DNA of 64,000 nucleotides, taken from contig JAHLEZ010000037.1 of NCBI GenBank assembly GCA_020726505.1, forward strand, positions 124,001-188,000. The letters are read 5' to 3'. The notes beneath the pieces were generated by a model that worked only from the letters and a program-made list of their open reading frames with translations, had not been told where the DNA came from and ran no database searches. The position numbers were made by a program, and so were the translations under genes. Position 1 is the stretch's first letter. Each line of letters begins with the position of its first letter. This document shows positions 1-11,715 of the stretch, in pieces. This stretch comes from Leptodontidium sp. MPI-SDFR-AT-0119 (taxonomy: Eukaryota; Ascomycota; Leotiomycetes; Helotiales; Leptodontidiaceae).

Positions 1-843
1 TTGAAGTCAATAAACGCCTCTGCTCCCATTTTTAGACAGAGGTCGCGCTTTTCAGTACCGGTGTCCACAGCAATGACTCTGAGACCCATCGCTTTAGCCA
101 GCTGCACCCCTTGAATTCCCACACCACCACCGCCGCCGGGAAATACGGCCCATTGTCCTGGCCGCAAGCCCGATTCCGTGATGCTACGGTACATAGTCGA
201 CGCGCTACACATGATGGGCGCCGCCATGTAGTCATCCACACCGTCAGGGATTCGGGACGTATAACGTGCGGGGCTCGTGATGTATTGCTGGTATGTGCCT
301 GTACGCCTCTCGTTAGTATAAAATCCCGGCCTAGCAGCCTAAACTCATCAATGTCTGCAGGTTTACGCTCACCCGTCTTCATCCAGCCAGTCCAAATAGC
401 GGTGTTACAATATGTCTCCTTGTCGCCCCAGCAGAGCTCACATGCCCTGCACACATCCAAAAGCGGCTTCACACCGCCCCGATCTCCAACTTTCCAACCT
501 TTGACGTTCTCGCCGACCTTAACGATGACGCCGCTACCCTCGTGACCAGGAGAGCGAACCCCAAATGCACTCATCTTTGGGGCCCCGAGATCGCCAATCA
601 TGAAATGGATATCTGAGGAACAGATACCGGTAACATTGAGTCGGATGAGGAGTTCGTCAGGGCCTACGGAAAGGAAGGTTTGGGGTGAGCAATTGGCTTA
701 AACGAAGAGAGCATTTGTGATTGACACCTACCAGGCTCTGGGACGGGGACATCTTCTACCACTACCTTGAAGTCAGGCCCTTCGTTCATCACAACACCTG
801 CTTTGCATGTCTTTGGGATCTCAAATTCCGTCTCTGGCGCCAT
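1..843 (-). CDS. Zinc-dependent alcohol dehydrogenase (MDR family), 3' end outside window
   Basis: Medium-chain NAD(P)-dependent alcohol dehydrogenase, oxidising an alcohol or reducing an aldehyde in the cytosol. The start codon at 843-841 opens the MAPETEFEIPK N-terminus. Exon 1 ends near 733, exon 2 runs about 667-373, and exon 3 starts at 298 after a 74-nt GTGAGC...CAG intron. Splicing joins the structural-zinc region to a TYQQY segment typical of the family. Visible motifs are GHEGSG (catalytic zinc region), the four-cysteine structural zinc lobe with CRACELC followed by YC, and a glycine-rich GGGGGVG nucleotide-binding turn. The last residues of the protein lie beyond base 1. It is a neighbour of the CoA ligase and may oxidise an alcohol or aldehyde intermediate of that pathway. 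The family call is firm; the substrate is unknown. Confidence 0.9.
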
Positions 844-1634
844 GATGAGAGATGTTGCACAAATTTCTTCTGAACCATCCCACAACAGACTCAGCAAAAA
901 TAAAGCTGCGCTATTTCGTTCGGCAGCGAAATATGAATACCCAGCTGATAGCCAGGGATAGAAGTGTAGCCAAAGCAGTGTGTTTACCCTGAGGACCAAA
1001 ATCTAAATAGAAGTCTAAGTGTATTTTAACCGACTGGTTATAGTCCGCCCTACGGATACTCCTGTATATTTTGCCTCGGAACACGTTAGGCGAACGCAGA
1101 GTGTGCCCACCCTTCTAAACCAAATACTTTTCTCCCGAACAGTTTGCCGTAACCTTAATTTCGATTCTACTCCCTACACATTTCTGCCTCGGTGCTTATA
1201 TAAGCGTGGGAACCACCTTGCACAAGCAATCGCACACCCCGAATAGAAAGTGAGCAATACAATCACCAGATTATATGGACTGTCTTCTGCGAACGTGGCT
1301 ACCTCTCGCTAAGCGTATGTTATGAGGACGATAAATGATCTGATTGTCTCGAATCTGCTAAAACATTCAACTCATGTTCAAATTAATTGGTACTTGAATA
1401 ACTTGAATTCAATTCGAACATCTTGAAGGTCCTTGTACATAGAGGCTAGTCGATGGCTGTAGCTAATTTCTAGATGAGCAATTATTTTATGTTCGGCAGT
1501 TATTGCCTTCTAGTTTCACGGTGACTCGTTTCAATGAGCAAAAGAACTACAATAGTATGGTCTGGAACCTGTTTGATGGACAATCTCTACAGAAAACCGT
1601 ATCTGGAACTTCATAACCGCCTCCTCCTCTGTAC
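844..1634. other. Intergenic region upstream of the alcohol dehydrogenase
   Basis: This stretch lies between the dehydrogenase start and the stop codon of the CoA ligase, both on the minus strand. It should hold the dehydrogenase promoter and the ligase 3' region. Reading frames here are short and resemble no family I know. No RNA gene or repeat was seen. Confidence 0.5.
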
Positions 1635-3755
1635 CTACATCTTGGCCCCATTTCTCCTCACTTGCCTTTTAGCACACTCCCTTAACTTTGTCTTTAAAAT
1701 CTTCCCACTAGCGTTCATCGGAATTGCATTAACAAACCTCACGCCGCCTTCCAGGCGCTTATAGACTGCCAGTCTGTCCGCAGCATATGCTTTCACCGAT
1801 TCTTCCGTTACTTCAGCTCTATCTGTTCCAGGTCGGAGCACCACGTATGCCCTTGGCAGCTCATCGTGGTCTTCGTCTGTCACACCGATGACGGCGCATT
1901 GAATGATGCTGGGGTGGGAGAGGAGGACCGCTTCAAGCTCTGCGGGAGCAACTTGAAAGGAACGGACTTTGATAAGCTCCTTCTTGCGATCAACAATGTA
2001 CCATTTGTGCGTTTTGGAGTCGCAGAAAGCAATGTCACCGGTGTGGAAGAAGCCATCCTTGTCGTAATCGCGTGCGTTTGCTTCAGGGTTTTCAAAGTAT
2101 CCTTTGGCAACAGTGGGTCCCCTATAGACAGAGGGAAGCGGCCGTCAGTTGTTATAGCGATAGTGACTTCAGGGAACTTTACCGGACACATAATTCACCA
2201 CGTACGTCGTAGGAATTAATTTCATTGCCGTCGTCATCGACCAATCTAGCTTTGTCAGACTTATATATCGAGAACGCATCGAATTGGCACATACTTCGCC
2301 TGAAGATTTGGCACAAGCCTACCTACACTCGCCGTATTATCGTCTTCTGGGTGGTAGAACATAGAACCAACGCAACACGTCTCTGTCATTCCCCAGCCCT
2401 TCAAATGATACAAGTGGTTATTTTTTGAAGTTCGTAGGGGTGAAAATTTGACTATACCTGAACTACCCGACAACCCGGTCCTAGCAGCTCTCTCAACCTC
2501 TGTTGTGTTCCCAATGTCAGTGGTGCTGCCCCTACTGTCGCATTTCGTACAGATTTCAATGAGTACTTCTTTGTAATCGGCGACTTGATCAAGGCAATTG
2601 CAATTGGCGGGACAATACCCATCGTCGTAATTGCGTTGTCCTGAATAGTCTTCACATAGAGTTCCAAGTCAAAGCGACGCATCATCCAGAGCTTCCAGCC
2701 TTCACGTAGAATGGAAGTATGTGTGAGAGGCACAGCCGCTGCGTGGAAAATAGGCAATGCCATGCAGTATTTTGGCTACAAAGTTCAAACCGAAAACGTT
2801 AGTAATTATGTACTTCTACACGGTAATTCATTGGCTATCGATGAATACCAGAGGGTAGTGTGGGAGGGATACTTCGTAGTCCAAGGGGTTGCAGCCATGC
2901 ACAACCATATGCTGCGCTACCAAATTCCTGTGTGAGATCGACACTGCTTTCGGCAGTCCAGTCGTTCCACTACTGAACAATCTGCACGCTGTCGTATTTT
3001 CCGCCGCCTCTTGGTCATTGAACCTGGCCCAATCACTCTCTCCTTTCCTCAAAAGTTCTTGCCATGACCTCTGTCCTGGCGGTAAGTTTCCTTGAACGTC
3101 AAATACCCACATATTAGACTCTGGGATCCCCACAGAAGTTGCTACTTCGAGCAGGGTCGGGAGCAATTGCGGCTCAGATATGATGAAACGAGCTTTGCTA
3201 GTTTTGATGTGATGAGTGAGCTCGTTAGCGGTATAACTGCCCATTTTGATTAACAATAATTCTACTTAAAAATTTAGTGGAGATGTGTTTTGGTCTAACC
3301 TGGGGTTGGTGCCTGTGAAAATGCCCCCAGCTGCGATGATACCTAGAACTAGCATGGAGTAGTAAATCTAAGCGTACGGAGTAAGCATGTTGGAATTTTG
3401 GTCGAGGGTTGTATGGAAAGCTGCGTACATCGTTAAATGAATGGACGATAACGCAGTCCCCCTTCTGGAGTCCAGCATCTTGGAATCCCTTCACTAGTTT
3501 CCGAATAGTGCTCTTAGCACCGTTATAAGAGATTGTCCTCGTAGCGTCGTTTACGTCGATGTATACCTTTGTATCCCCTTAAATTCTGTACTATAAACCA
3601 CTGCAGCGACTTCCCTAGAACACAAAAGGATAATAGCGGCTTACTGGCTTATCTCGGTCATATTTCTTCGCTTCATCATCGAACATCCATGACAGCAGAT
3701 CTGTATTAGGAATGGGAAGAGGTGGGTGGGAGACAAAGTAATTCGTTCTATTCAT
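1635..3755 (-). CDS. AMP-dependent acyl-CoA / 4-coumarate-CoA ligase-like enzyme
   Basis: ANL-superfamily ligase that adenylates a carboxylic acid and transfers it to CoA. The proposed start at 3755 gives MNRTNYFVSHPPLPIPNTD. Exons can be placed at about 3755-3645, 3566-3429, 3367-3300, 3236-2790, then 2760 onward with further short introns. Splicing recreates IYYSMLVLGIIAAGGIFTGT and NPSYTANELTHHI. The P-loop FSSGTTGLPKAV, the A5 motif GWGMTETC, the A8-like VDRKKELIKVRSFQVAP and the C-terminal catalytic Lys region NASGKILK are all readable, so the enzyme looks intact. The protein ends AKM, which fits the peroxisomal PTS1 consensus [SAC]-[KRH]-[LM]. It is divergent from the hydratase/isomerase gene with about 440 bp between starts, suggesting shared control. 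Aryl or medium-chain acid substrates are both possible. Confidence 0.9.
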
Positions 3756-4197
3756 GATTCCTGTGGTCTCTGTTTGGATTGTGCTCCAACCCCTTCAGTC
3801 CAACGCACAGATATGTATTTCATAAAGGATGCCGTGCAGAAATCGTACTTCGGTACAAAGTCTGCAACCCTAATCTCGGTAACGTTGCGTGGCATCCCAC
3901 GCAGACGGGAGAAAACGGCCTTCCATTAGCAAGCAATCACCTCGGTACTATATTCCAAAGCGAACTGTGTGGAAAGTTCACCAACGCGGGGAAGATTTCG
4001 GCTGAAAACACATCAACGCGGAGGCAGGGGAGGTAGTTAGCCGAGCATCGAGTCCCCAAGTGGCCGAAGTGGCCGGGGCCCAATCATACGGATCCTTATA
4101 TCATCAACTGGATAACTCTGAATTATACCAGATGACTCAAAATCCTCGGATAAATCGTATATCTTTTAGAGTATTTCCTGGAAATAAGCCAGTCAAT
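3756..4197. promoter_or_regulatory. Divergent promoter region, CoA ligase / enoyl-CoA hydratase
   Basis: Intergenic DNA between two head-to-head genes of the same CoA-ester pathway. It must contain both promoters. I see no clear operator palindrome; the CCGCGG motif of the second cluster is absent. An in-frame upstream ATG at 4060 could extend the hydratase, but homologous coding only becomes convincing after 4198. Confidence 0.4.
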
Positions 4198-5287
4198 ATG
4201 GGGGCCCCTTATTTATACGAATACTTCAACGTCACATTCCCACAAGAGTACGTCGTACATGTCGAGATCAATCGTGAGAAAAAGTTGAATGCGTTCTTTG
4301 ATAGGTAAGTTTCTGAGCTATCATTTTCTAACAACGCTCAAAAATCATGTATTCAACTACTGCATCTGACTCTCGAGAAGCATGTGGCTGGAGCTCAAAA
4401 CAGTATTTTACAGGCTCTCTACAGACAGCTCCGTTCGCGTCATAATCTTCACTGGCGCTGGTGAGAGAGCATTTACTGCAGGTCTGGACGTGCAGGCGGC
4501 GAGTGACTCCGGGGTTGGCTCCCGTACTGCTTCTGGAGATGGAGCACGGGCCGCTACAGCGCTCCGAAGGAGCATCCTGGATTTGCAGGACTGCGTATCC
4601 AGCATAGAGAAATGTGAAAAACGTACGCACAAATCTATTTCGCGCAGTCGACGCTCCCCCCTCGTCTATCCATATGCAGACAGCTGATGTATATCAAACT
4701 ATGTAGCGGTCATTTGCATCCTCCATGGCTTCTCCCTCGGTCTTGCGATCGACCTCGCCGTCGCTGCCGATATCCGTCTCTGCACCACATCTACACGCTT
4801 CGCTGTCAAGGAAGTCGATATTGGTGCACCCGCCGATGCCGGGACCCTCTCTCGCCTCCCAAAGGTGGTGGGATCATTCTCTTGGGTTAAGGACGTGTGC
4901 TTAAGTGCCCGCATGTTCGACGCCAATGAGGCATTAAGTGTGGGCCTTGTCAGCGGCGTTTTTGTTACTAAGGAGGAAGCGTTCACGGAGGGGTTGAGAC
5001 AAGCTGGCAGAATAGCTAGAAAAAGTCCTATAGCGGTTCAGGGCACAAAAGAATTATTAAATTGGAGTCGGGATCGCACAGTTGCGGATGGTCAGTTAAT
5101 TCCCAGTTGTCCCACGGGCTTGATCAAAGGGATAGGTTGGAGTATTGTGACAACGCTAATAAAGGTTACTGCTAAAGGACTTCGTTATACAAGTGTCTGG
5201 AACAGCGCGGCAGCGCAGAGCAAAGACTTCAACATTGCACTTCTTTCCGGGCTGCAAAAGAGAACTCCAAGATTCGAGAAGTTGTGA
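4198..5287 (+). CDS. Enoyl-CoA hydratase/isomerase (dienoyl-CoA isomerase-like)
   Basis: Crotonase-fold enzyme acting on unsaturated acyl-CoA esters, most like delta-3,5-delta-2,4-dienoyl-CoA isomerase of peroxisomal beta-oxidation. Four exons fit with canonical sites: 4198-4304, 4381-4622, 4707-5090, 5178-5287, giving about 280 residues, normal for the family. The joins restore AFFDSMWLELK, EKPVICILHGFSLGLAIDLA and VADGLRYTSVWNSAAAQSKD. The oxyanion-hole regions FTAGLDVQAA and HGFSLGLAIDLAVAADIRL are present, with an acidic residue in the VKEVDIGAPAD segment as in isomerases. The tail ends FEKL, similar to but not matching a canonical PTS1. The start at 4198 (MGAPYLYEYFNV) is preferred over 4060. 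It is divergent from the CoA ligase, with which it probably works in sequence. Confidence 0.88.
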
Positions 5288-5953
5288 TGGCTATAATATT
5301 GGATATAGGTGCCTAAGACCTGTAGCATTAATGTTCACAGGGTATTGGCAACCGCATTTATAGGGTGGGATCGCTGTACAAGGACTATATGGCATGTGAC
5401 TTTATGGGGGTAGAGCGGCCCCTATAGATATAAGGCACTCCTCACTGTAGTCTAGAGATCATCGCTATAATTAGAGAGTAATTCCAACATATAATCTATA
5501 GTCGTCGTTCTACTTGCATCGTTTGTCATTCTTCTCTCCACAACTCTCTCATCCACCTAGAACATGCCTCATTCGGGTACCTTGCCTACAGGTACCTGGG
5601 CTGGGTGTTAACACCAGAGAGCCACATCACTAGGAATTTGTTCTGTGACGGGGTTTTGTCTCCTTATCGAGTACCATCGCTGGGTCTCTGCTTAGGCTTC
5701 TCGGATCTTGGGGATCACACCAAGGGACAACGCCGCATTCTGAGCAACAATCGCAAAGAAAAACAAGCGGTCTTTTAAAACTTCCTGTTGTAATGACGCT
5801 CTATCGACACCACTTGTCCCTGGTGTATTGGCACGTAGAGTTCGATCTGTTTATGGAGAGTAGTTAGAACTTTGAAAGAACGTGGCACTGAAATAATTTG
5901 AACAGGGGGTTTACCACCAACTTCCATTGAGGAAGCAAACCCAGCGTTAACAG
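5288..5953. other. Gap with no convincing gene
   Basis: This lies between the convergent ends of the hydratase and the Zn2Cys6 regulator. A 60-codon minus frame at 5775-5957 could be a terminal exon of the regulator, but it shows no recognisable domain and lacks a supported splice junction. Nothing else is recognised. Confidence 0.3.
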
Positions 5954-8519
5954 TCACGTTAAGCAGATGGATTGCAGAGTCGCTCCCCGAATATTGTATC
6001 TGAAGGCAGCGTAGTGCTCTGAGACAAACTCCCAGGTCGCGTGGTAAATCGGACGAGGAGGGACATGGCTCTGCGTACCGAGTGTCAAGTAAATGCTGTG
6101 TAATGGTGGGCAGGAGTAGCGCAAGTCTTTATCAAAGCCCGAAGTCTCATTCTCAGCAGAGATATTCAAAAGCAAACAGATATGGGCCGTCTGGCGGAGT
6201 TGCACTTACGCGGTTGTAGGTAGAAACCTTAGCAGGCCTCTCTCTTCGAGATCTGTGGTCAGGTTTGTAATTTGAGCGCTAGCTTCCCGTAGTTGCCGTG
6301 TTGAGTAAATATCACCCCAACTGAGGGATCCAGACTGGGGAAGCGAAGGCATATGAAGCTGGTACAGTGATATGAGCGCAGAGCTGTGAAATGATTGGGT
6401 TAGGATATGTTGTCAGAATTTAAATTCAAGAAAGGTTATAAAACGTACTGGTAGCACATGTGCATTAGGTTTCTATGCACAACTACCGCGCTGTGTTGGA
6501 ACAATAGCTTGGTGGTACTCCGATTAGCACATTCTTGCGGGAGCATCTCATTCCATTCAGAGAGTTTTCTAAATGAACTCCATATATTATTCGCACATGT
6601 AGTCATATCAGTGCAGGAGCTGTCGGTGATCCCAAGATTTCCCTGACCTGTTAGGTCTACGATTGTTTTTTGAACATATGGCGACAAGAATATGTGGCGA
6701 TGTTGTAGCTGAATGACAGGAAACAAACAAACCGCCAGTTTTGTCATCTGCACGAACATATTGGACAACGTTTGTTTGGTCTCCAAGTTAAAAACTCTGC
6801 TGCCGTCGAACTCTCCTTCGAAATCCTCAAGCGTTGGGAAGGGGATGTTGTGCCCATTCTCTTGAACGGGACAAGGTCGTTTAAGGCCAAGTGAAATCAG
6901 TGTGGCCCTCAGGACGCAACACCACCATAGTCTGCGACGCAAGCGCCTCTCATCCTGGGTGTATTGGTCCAAGATATAAAGTTGATTCATGCCACATTTC
7001 TCGGCGATGGAAAGTGCACTCCAGATCCAGTACCACTGGGCCCTTGGCTCGCCAATTTCAGTGTCAGGTGCCCAATAGGTGAGAATTAGGGTGGCTTGAA
7101 GAGCGCAGAGTGGGTCCTCCTCGCAGCCAAAATCCAAGAGCAGCTGGAAGTTCCATGTTATGTTAGCATACAAGCACTCTTTTAACTGGTTCGACGTTTT
7201 TACCGACCCTAGTTTTGTTGTAGTATTCCTGCCTAGCAGCCCTTACTGACGAGTGCCCAGCTTTGCTGATAGCATGGCTAGGAACGAACTGGACCGCAGT
7301 CAGGGTTCGTTATGTTTTGTTTCAGACGCAAGCTTGGGAGACAAGTCTGTTCAGGTCGTACTTACACTCGTCGCCGCGAAAAGCAAGGCTTGAACAACGG
7401 CCAAGCTTGTTTTGTTCTCGCCCTCAGTATCTCGATCACCATCTAGCGCTGTCCAAAAAAGCTCTTCTCTAAGCACCGGGCAGAGCGGATGTACGTAAAG
7501 AAAGTAGCCTTGGAAAAAGACACGGAGGATGTCTCGAGCAGGTAGGGAAAAGGCGCCCGCCTTCCGCAGATAACACAAGTCACTAGGGCTGAGAAGCTCA
7601 ACAGCTGGAGCCTTCACCCACGAGTATTGAGAGAGTTCAGGTATGTAGGACGTGAGCAACCATGGCCGCGCTATCGGGCTGGGGCTGAAAGGTTGCGCGT
7701 AGAATCTCTCTGAGAATGGATCGAACAAATCAAAGTTGAGCTCGTCATGAGACGCGAATTGTGCCCCGTTCCAGGAATCGACTGACTCATCAGGCAGAGA
7801 GCCGGGCTCAGAAACTACACGCCGCCTTAGCCACGTTGTTCTACTACTGTCGCAGCTGGCTCGCAGATGTTGGTATTTTGATACGTAACTAGGGTCTAGA
7901 CTCACGAAGCTGCATAAGCTCAATAATATTCATCTCAGACGTCGATTGGGAGAACGTCCCCTTATTCAGAGGCCCGCTAAGCCTTGGAGACGGTGGAGGC
8001 AGCCCGGCCTCATCTGCGGCAAATTCTCTGAAGTCTGATGCGCACTCTTCCTCCGAGGTTGATCGAATCGAACTGTTACTCCTCTGAATGGAAGTTAGCT
8101 CTCTTGCACTGCGTTGGGGTGTCTCTGCTCATCCCATACATCTCGGGGTCTAGCTCGTTGTTTCCTTCCACGGGCAGCCCTTGGGCGACTATAATACAAC
8201 AGTTTGTGTCAGTCCATCGTGCTTCCAACGCGGGGCAAGATGTGGGCAATACTGACTAATGCTTTGGACGTTCTCTGACTTCACAGTTCGTATCGTCGAG
8301 TCGACAGTTGGTGCATGGGACACCGCTGGAGACTGCATCGCATCGGATTTTTCGGGATCGACACGAAAGGCAGGCATGGTTTGCTCTCTTGGGTTTGTAT
8401 TCATTGCGGCCAGGGATGGCGGGCGATGCTGTGGAGATGCTGGTCTGCTGACTCTCCTTGGTTCGTTGCTGTTGCTGTTGCTGTTGCTGGGAGCGTGGGC
8501 CTGGGTTTGCGAATTCCAT
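5954..8519 (-). CDS. Zn2Cys6 fungal-specific transcription factor, cluster A
   Basis: Nuclear regulator with an N-terminal binuclear zinc cluster and a fungal_trans middle domain. The start at 8519 gives MEFANPGPRSQ, followed by a glutamine tract encoded by CAA/CAG repeats (8465-8490). The zinc cluster reads CLSCRSRKIRC then CTNCRLDDTNC, all six cysteines present. Downstream exons give IQRSNSSIRSTSEEE, then a segment ending in NIIELMQL before a GTGAGT donor near 7911, and YFLYVHPLCPVLREELFWTAL. The large 7173-6455 exon carries DPLCALQATLILTYWAP and RRLRRRLWWCCVLRA, hallmark of the middle domain. The junction right after the zinc cluster is unresolved. At the other end a canonical GTAAGT donor follows LRFLPTTA at 6209, and the final exon is uncertain; without splicing the protein would stop there. 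Its position suggests it regulates cluster A. Confidence 0.85.
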
Positions 8520-9011
8520 CTTTTCGTGAAGATTAGTTGGATCAAAAAAAAGATTATGAAAGACGATGCGATGGGGAAGTCGCTTGAAAAGACTCTCGCA
8601 CTGTTGTACTGTGCTGTGCTGTGCTGTACTGCACCAACCCACCTACCCCGCCTTACCGTACCGGAAACGATTTTCCAGATGTTGAGTCCCTGCGTGCCTA
8701 AGCGAGCGCAGCCTCCCTCCTCCCGGCAAAACCTTGAGTGACCCCTCCACGGTTCGTCCAAGAGTGCTCTTACACATCAAGTTCTCATTGTGTGCATAGA
8801 GAATCAAGTTAATCGATTTTACTCAAATCCGATCTGGCCAATTTTCCCTTGGTTTGAATTTGATTTGCGCCACAAAAAAAGTTCGGCGGGCAACCGTGCT
8901 ATATCTTGCTGGTTCTGTTCATGTTCACGCTCTACTCCCCCCCCCGTGTCCAGCTGTTAACCATATTATATTGCTTTTCCAATAGCTAGAATTGGCGTAT
9001 TAATCCAAATC
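8520..9011. promoter_or_regulatory. Upstream region of the cluster A regulator
   Basis: This is the promoter and 5' leader of the regulator, between its start and the stop of the SDR gene. It contains a short TGTGC/TGTAC-type repeat at 8604-8632 and a run of eight or more cytosines near 8937. No gene is seen. Confidence 0.4.
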
Positions 9012-10208
9012 CTACATATCGCGTCCCCCGGTTACCTCAATCGTCTGCCCGGTGACATAACCAAACAGTGGGCTGGCGACTGCCAGAATCGACCCCGCAG
9101 CTTCCCTCACCGTGCCAGGCCTCCGTAGCGCGATATCATCGAATGTATGTGCTCGCGACTTCGACTTGCTGGGAATCCCCAAAGCAAGTCTCTGGCCGTC
9201 GGGGGTAGCAACGAACGCTCCGTCCTCTCGAGCCTGCGTTAGGCGCGTGAGGATGTGGGCAAAAGCGATACTGTTAGCACGTACGCCGAACTGGGGGCCC
9301 CATTCCTATATTTGGGAGACATGAAATCAACAACTTGAGAAATACTAGCAGTTGAGGGGAAAGATGTACCTTTGCAATGGTTTTGCTCAGCCCGGTTAGG
9401 CCAGCTTTGGCGAGAGAATAGTTGGCCTGCCCACTGCGTACTGGCCATCAGCAAGCGGGAAGGGGATGAGGGTGCTTAAAGCCGGGAGAAACTCTCTCGC
9501 TACTGTTGAATAGAAGTTGGCACTTACGCACTGCCGTGAGTTCCGCCAGTGCTACTAATGTTAATGATGCAGCGAGGTTCGCCATCTCTAACCCTGAAGT
9601 ATGGCGCAGCGGCGCGAATGAGCTTGAACGGCGCAGTGTTGTGGAGGGCGATTATAGTGTCCCATTGTTTATCCGTCATCTTCACACCCAGGGGTCTGAC
9701 AGTTAGCCTGGTATTCTGCAAGAAAATAATTTGCTGTGCGACTTGAATCGTTCTCCTTCCTACATACCTTGTGAATAACTGCGTCCCAGGTGTATCCGGC
9801 GTTATTCACAATAATGTGAATCTTCCCCCCACCAAACTCGGCAGCTCTCTTCACAAGCGTTTCGAGGTGCGTCACATCCAGGATGTCTCCAGCAACACTT
9901 ATGGCACTTCCACCGAACATTCTAATTTCGTCCGCTACTTCCTCCGCTTTCACTACAGGCCCGAGATCAGGCATTGAACCAATTTAATACGTCGGGCAAT
10001 GGTCTGTAAGGGATAACTATGAGCTTCACCCACCTTGATCAATGTCGCATACCACCACCTTGGCGCCCTCTCTCGCAAACAACCGCGCAGTCTCAGCGCC
10101 AATGCCTTGTCCCGAGCCCGTGATGATTGCGACCTGGCCAGCCAACAGGCCTCTGGGCCAGTCGAGGTGGCCAGCAATCTGTTGCGCTCTTGAGTTGTGA
10201 TCTGCCAT
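9012..10208 (-). CDS. Short-chain dehydrogenase/reductase
   Basis: Classical SDR with an NAD(P)(H) Rossmann fold, likely acting on a 3-hydroxy/3-oxo group or other alcohol. The start at 10208 gives MADHNSRAQQIAGHLDWPRG. The cofactor motif TGSGQGIG (TGxxxGxG), NNAG, the catalytic serine in IINISSTGG and the YxxxK pair in NYSLAKAG are all visible. The C-terminus is PLFGYVTGQTIEVTGGRDM, as in FabG-like enzymes. At least four exons are needed: about 10208-10038, 9963-9772, 9697-9533, 9445-9372, then the last exon to the TAG at 9012. Given the neighbouring CoA ligase, hydratase and thioesterase, a 3-hydroxyacyl-CoA dehydrogenase role is a reasonable inference but not shown by sequence alone. Confidence 0.88.
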
Positions 10209-11715
10209 CTTGATGCGGTCGTACAATGAATGATGCGTTCGATGAGGGGTGCTAATTAGCTCTCTGAAGGGTTTTCTCTGTCCACTACGAGGCTGCCTTG
10301 GGACTACAATTGACTGTAACCGGATATTTCATTCCGAATTGTTGCGCCCTTTCGGCTCAAATAACATTTGATCTGAAACTAGTGGCAGGCCTGCTACAGT
10401 ACCCCTCACTACTGGGGTCGTCGGCCCAAATCGAACAACCTCATGCCGGATACGAATAGCCGTGATACCAGGGGAAGTCACGTGTACTCAGCAGTGTCAG
10501 GACAGCAGCAAGGGGTGCCTTTATCCGTTGCCATGTACTCTTCTGTCTGACATGTCACAAGAGCTACCTATTCAAAGTTATTTCGGATTGTTTTTCTTGT
10601 AACGATACCATTCGGTGCTATCTTACTAATTGCGGCATTGCGTTGTCAAAACGTGGAGGATTACTTGGCTAATGATGTCGCCAGGAGGCTACAAAACAGT
10701 GGTCCGAGTTTAGACAGCAAAGGTGAGAAAAAGAGTGAGATGTCACTTTGAGAGGCCAAGGTGTGGCCATTAAGAAGTCGCTACTTCAGGTCCTAGGGTT
10801 CTTTTGGTTTTTGGGAGGGGGATGCTGGTACTATTTCTGGGATGAATCTGGAGTAAAGTATGCTCGAAACCTGATTCACTATCGTGCAGTGATGTTCGGC
10901 ACTTTTGATTTACTATCGTAGTGTTCTCTACTGTGTGATTCATAGCCCACTTAAATTACTGGCCGGCCGGGCCGAGACGGGGGAATATGGCGTTGGTGTT
11001 GCTTTTAACGATCAACCTTATAAACTCCAGCCCGAAATTCCACTGAAATACGAACTTCGAAGATACCCACTGGGTTCAAATACATCTCCCCTCAGCTGTT
11101 CACTAGGGTCTGAAGTAGGCAGTGTGTATATTAGAACGAAGTCATTTATTGCTGTTTATGCTCAAGACATTTAATCCAGTAAGTATTTCGTCTGGTAATG
11201 CTTAAAGCACTCCTGCTTGAAGCCACCCCATTTCAACCGCGGATACGTTGATACCGAGTTGAGGCATATGATTAATCTGTCTGTACGCTAATAAGAATCC
11301 TGCATCTCCATTCACCTTAGCTGTGGCCTCAAGAGTTTAAGTTGTGACTGTAAGTCGCTTTATGACGCTACAAGTGCTAAGGTGATCAATCCGAGCTAGT
11401 GGATTGCGTGCACATAATTCTAGCACTGCGGACGCCACAGCAACTTTATATACCATACTTAGATACTAATGGGTCATTATCTCCTAATCTACGTATATTT
11501 TGATAATAGGAGTCGCTTTGGACCGAAATTGTAGCCGCGGTCCTGGTTCGCAGTTTAAACTAACGACGTGAAAAGCCGAGGGTAATGAAAGGAGCTGTCG
11601 CATGGTCTCAACCAACCTAGACTGCGTTATAAGGTACGATTGCCCCGAGCTGTCCCAAGGATACACAAGCCATTAAAATTATAGGACCTCATGCAAGACT
11701 TTATGCTAAGAATTA
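10209..11715. other. 1.5-kb intergenic region between SDR and thioesterase
   Basis: This is the shared upstream region of two divergent genes. Reading frames at 10905-11174 and elsewhere have no recognisable domain. CCGCGG hexamers occur at 11237-11242 and 11535-11540, the second 176 bp before the thioesterase start, but their flanks do not match the longer palindrome of cluster D. A GGCCGGCC palindrome lies near 10963. Confidence 0.4.

Noticed and set aside
8256..8741. Plus-strand 160-codon frame with Leu repeats
   Set aside because: Antisense of the Zn2Cys6 gene; the Leu run is the reverse reading of the CAA/CAG glutamine tract.
10905..11174. 89-codon plus frame in the SDR/thioesterase intergenic region
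   Set aside because: No recognised domain and no splice-compatible extension.
11237..11540. Two CCGCGG hexamers upstream of the thioesterase as operator sites of the cluster D motif
   Set aside because: Flanking bases differ (AACCGCGGAT, AGCCGCGGTC), and no other cluster A promoter carries one, so they were not counted.
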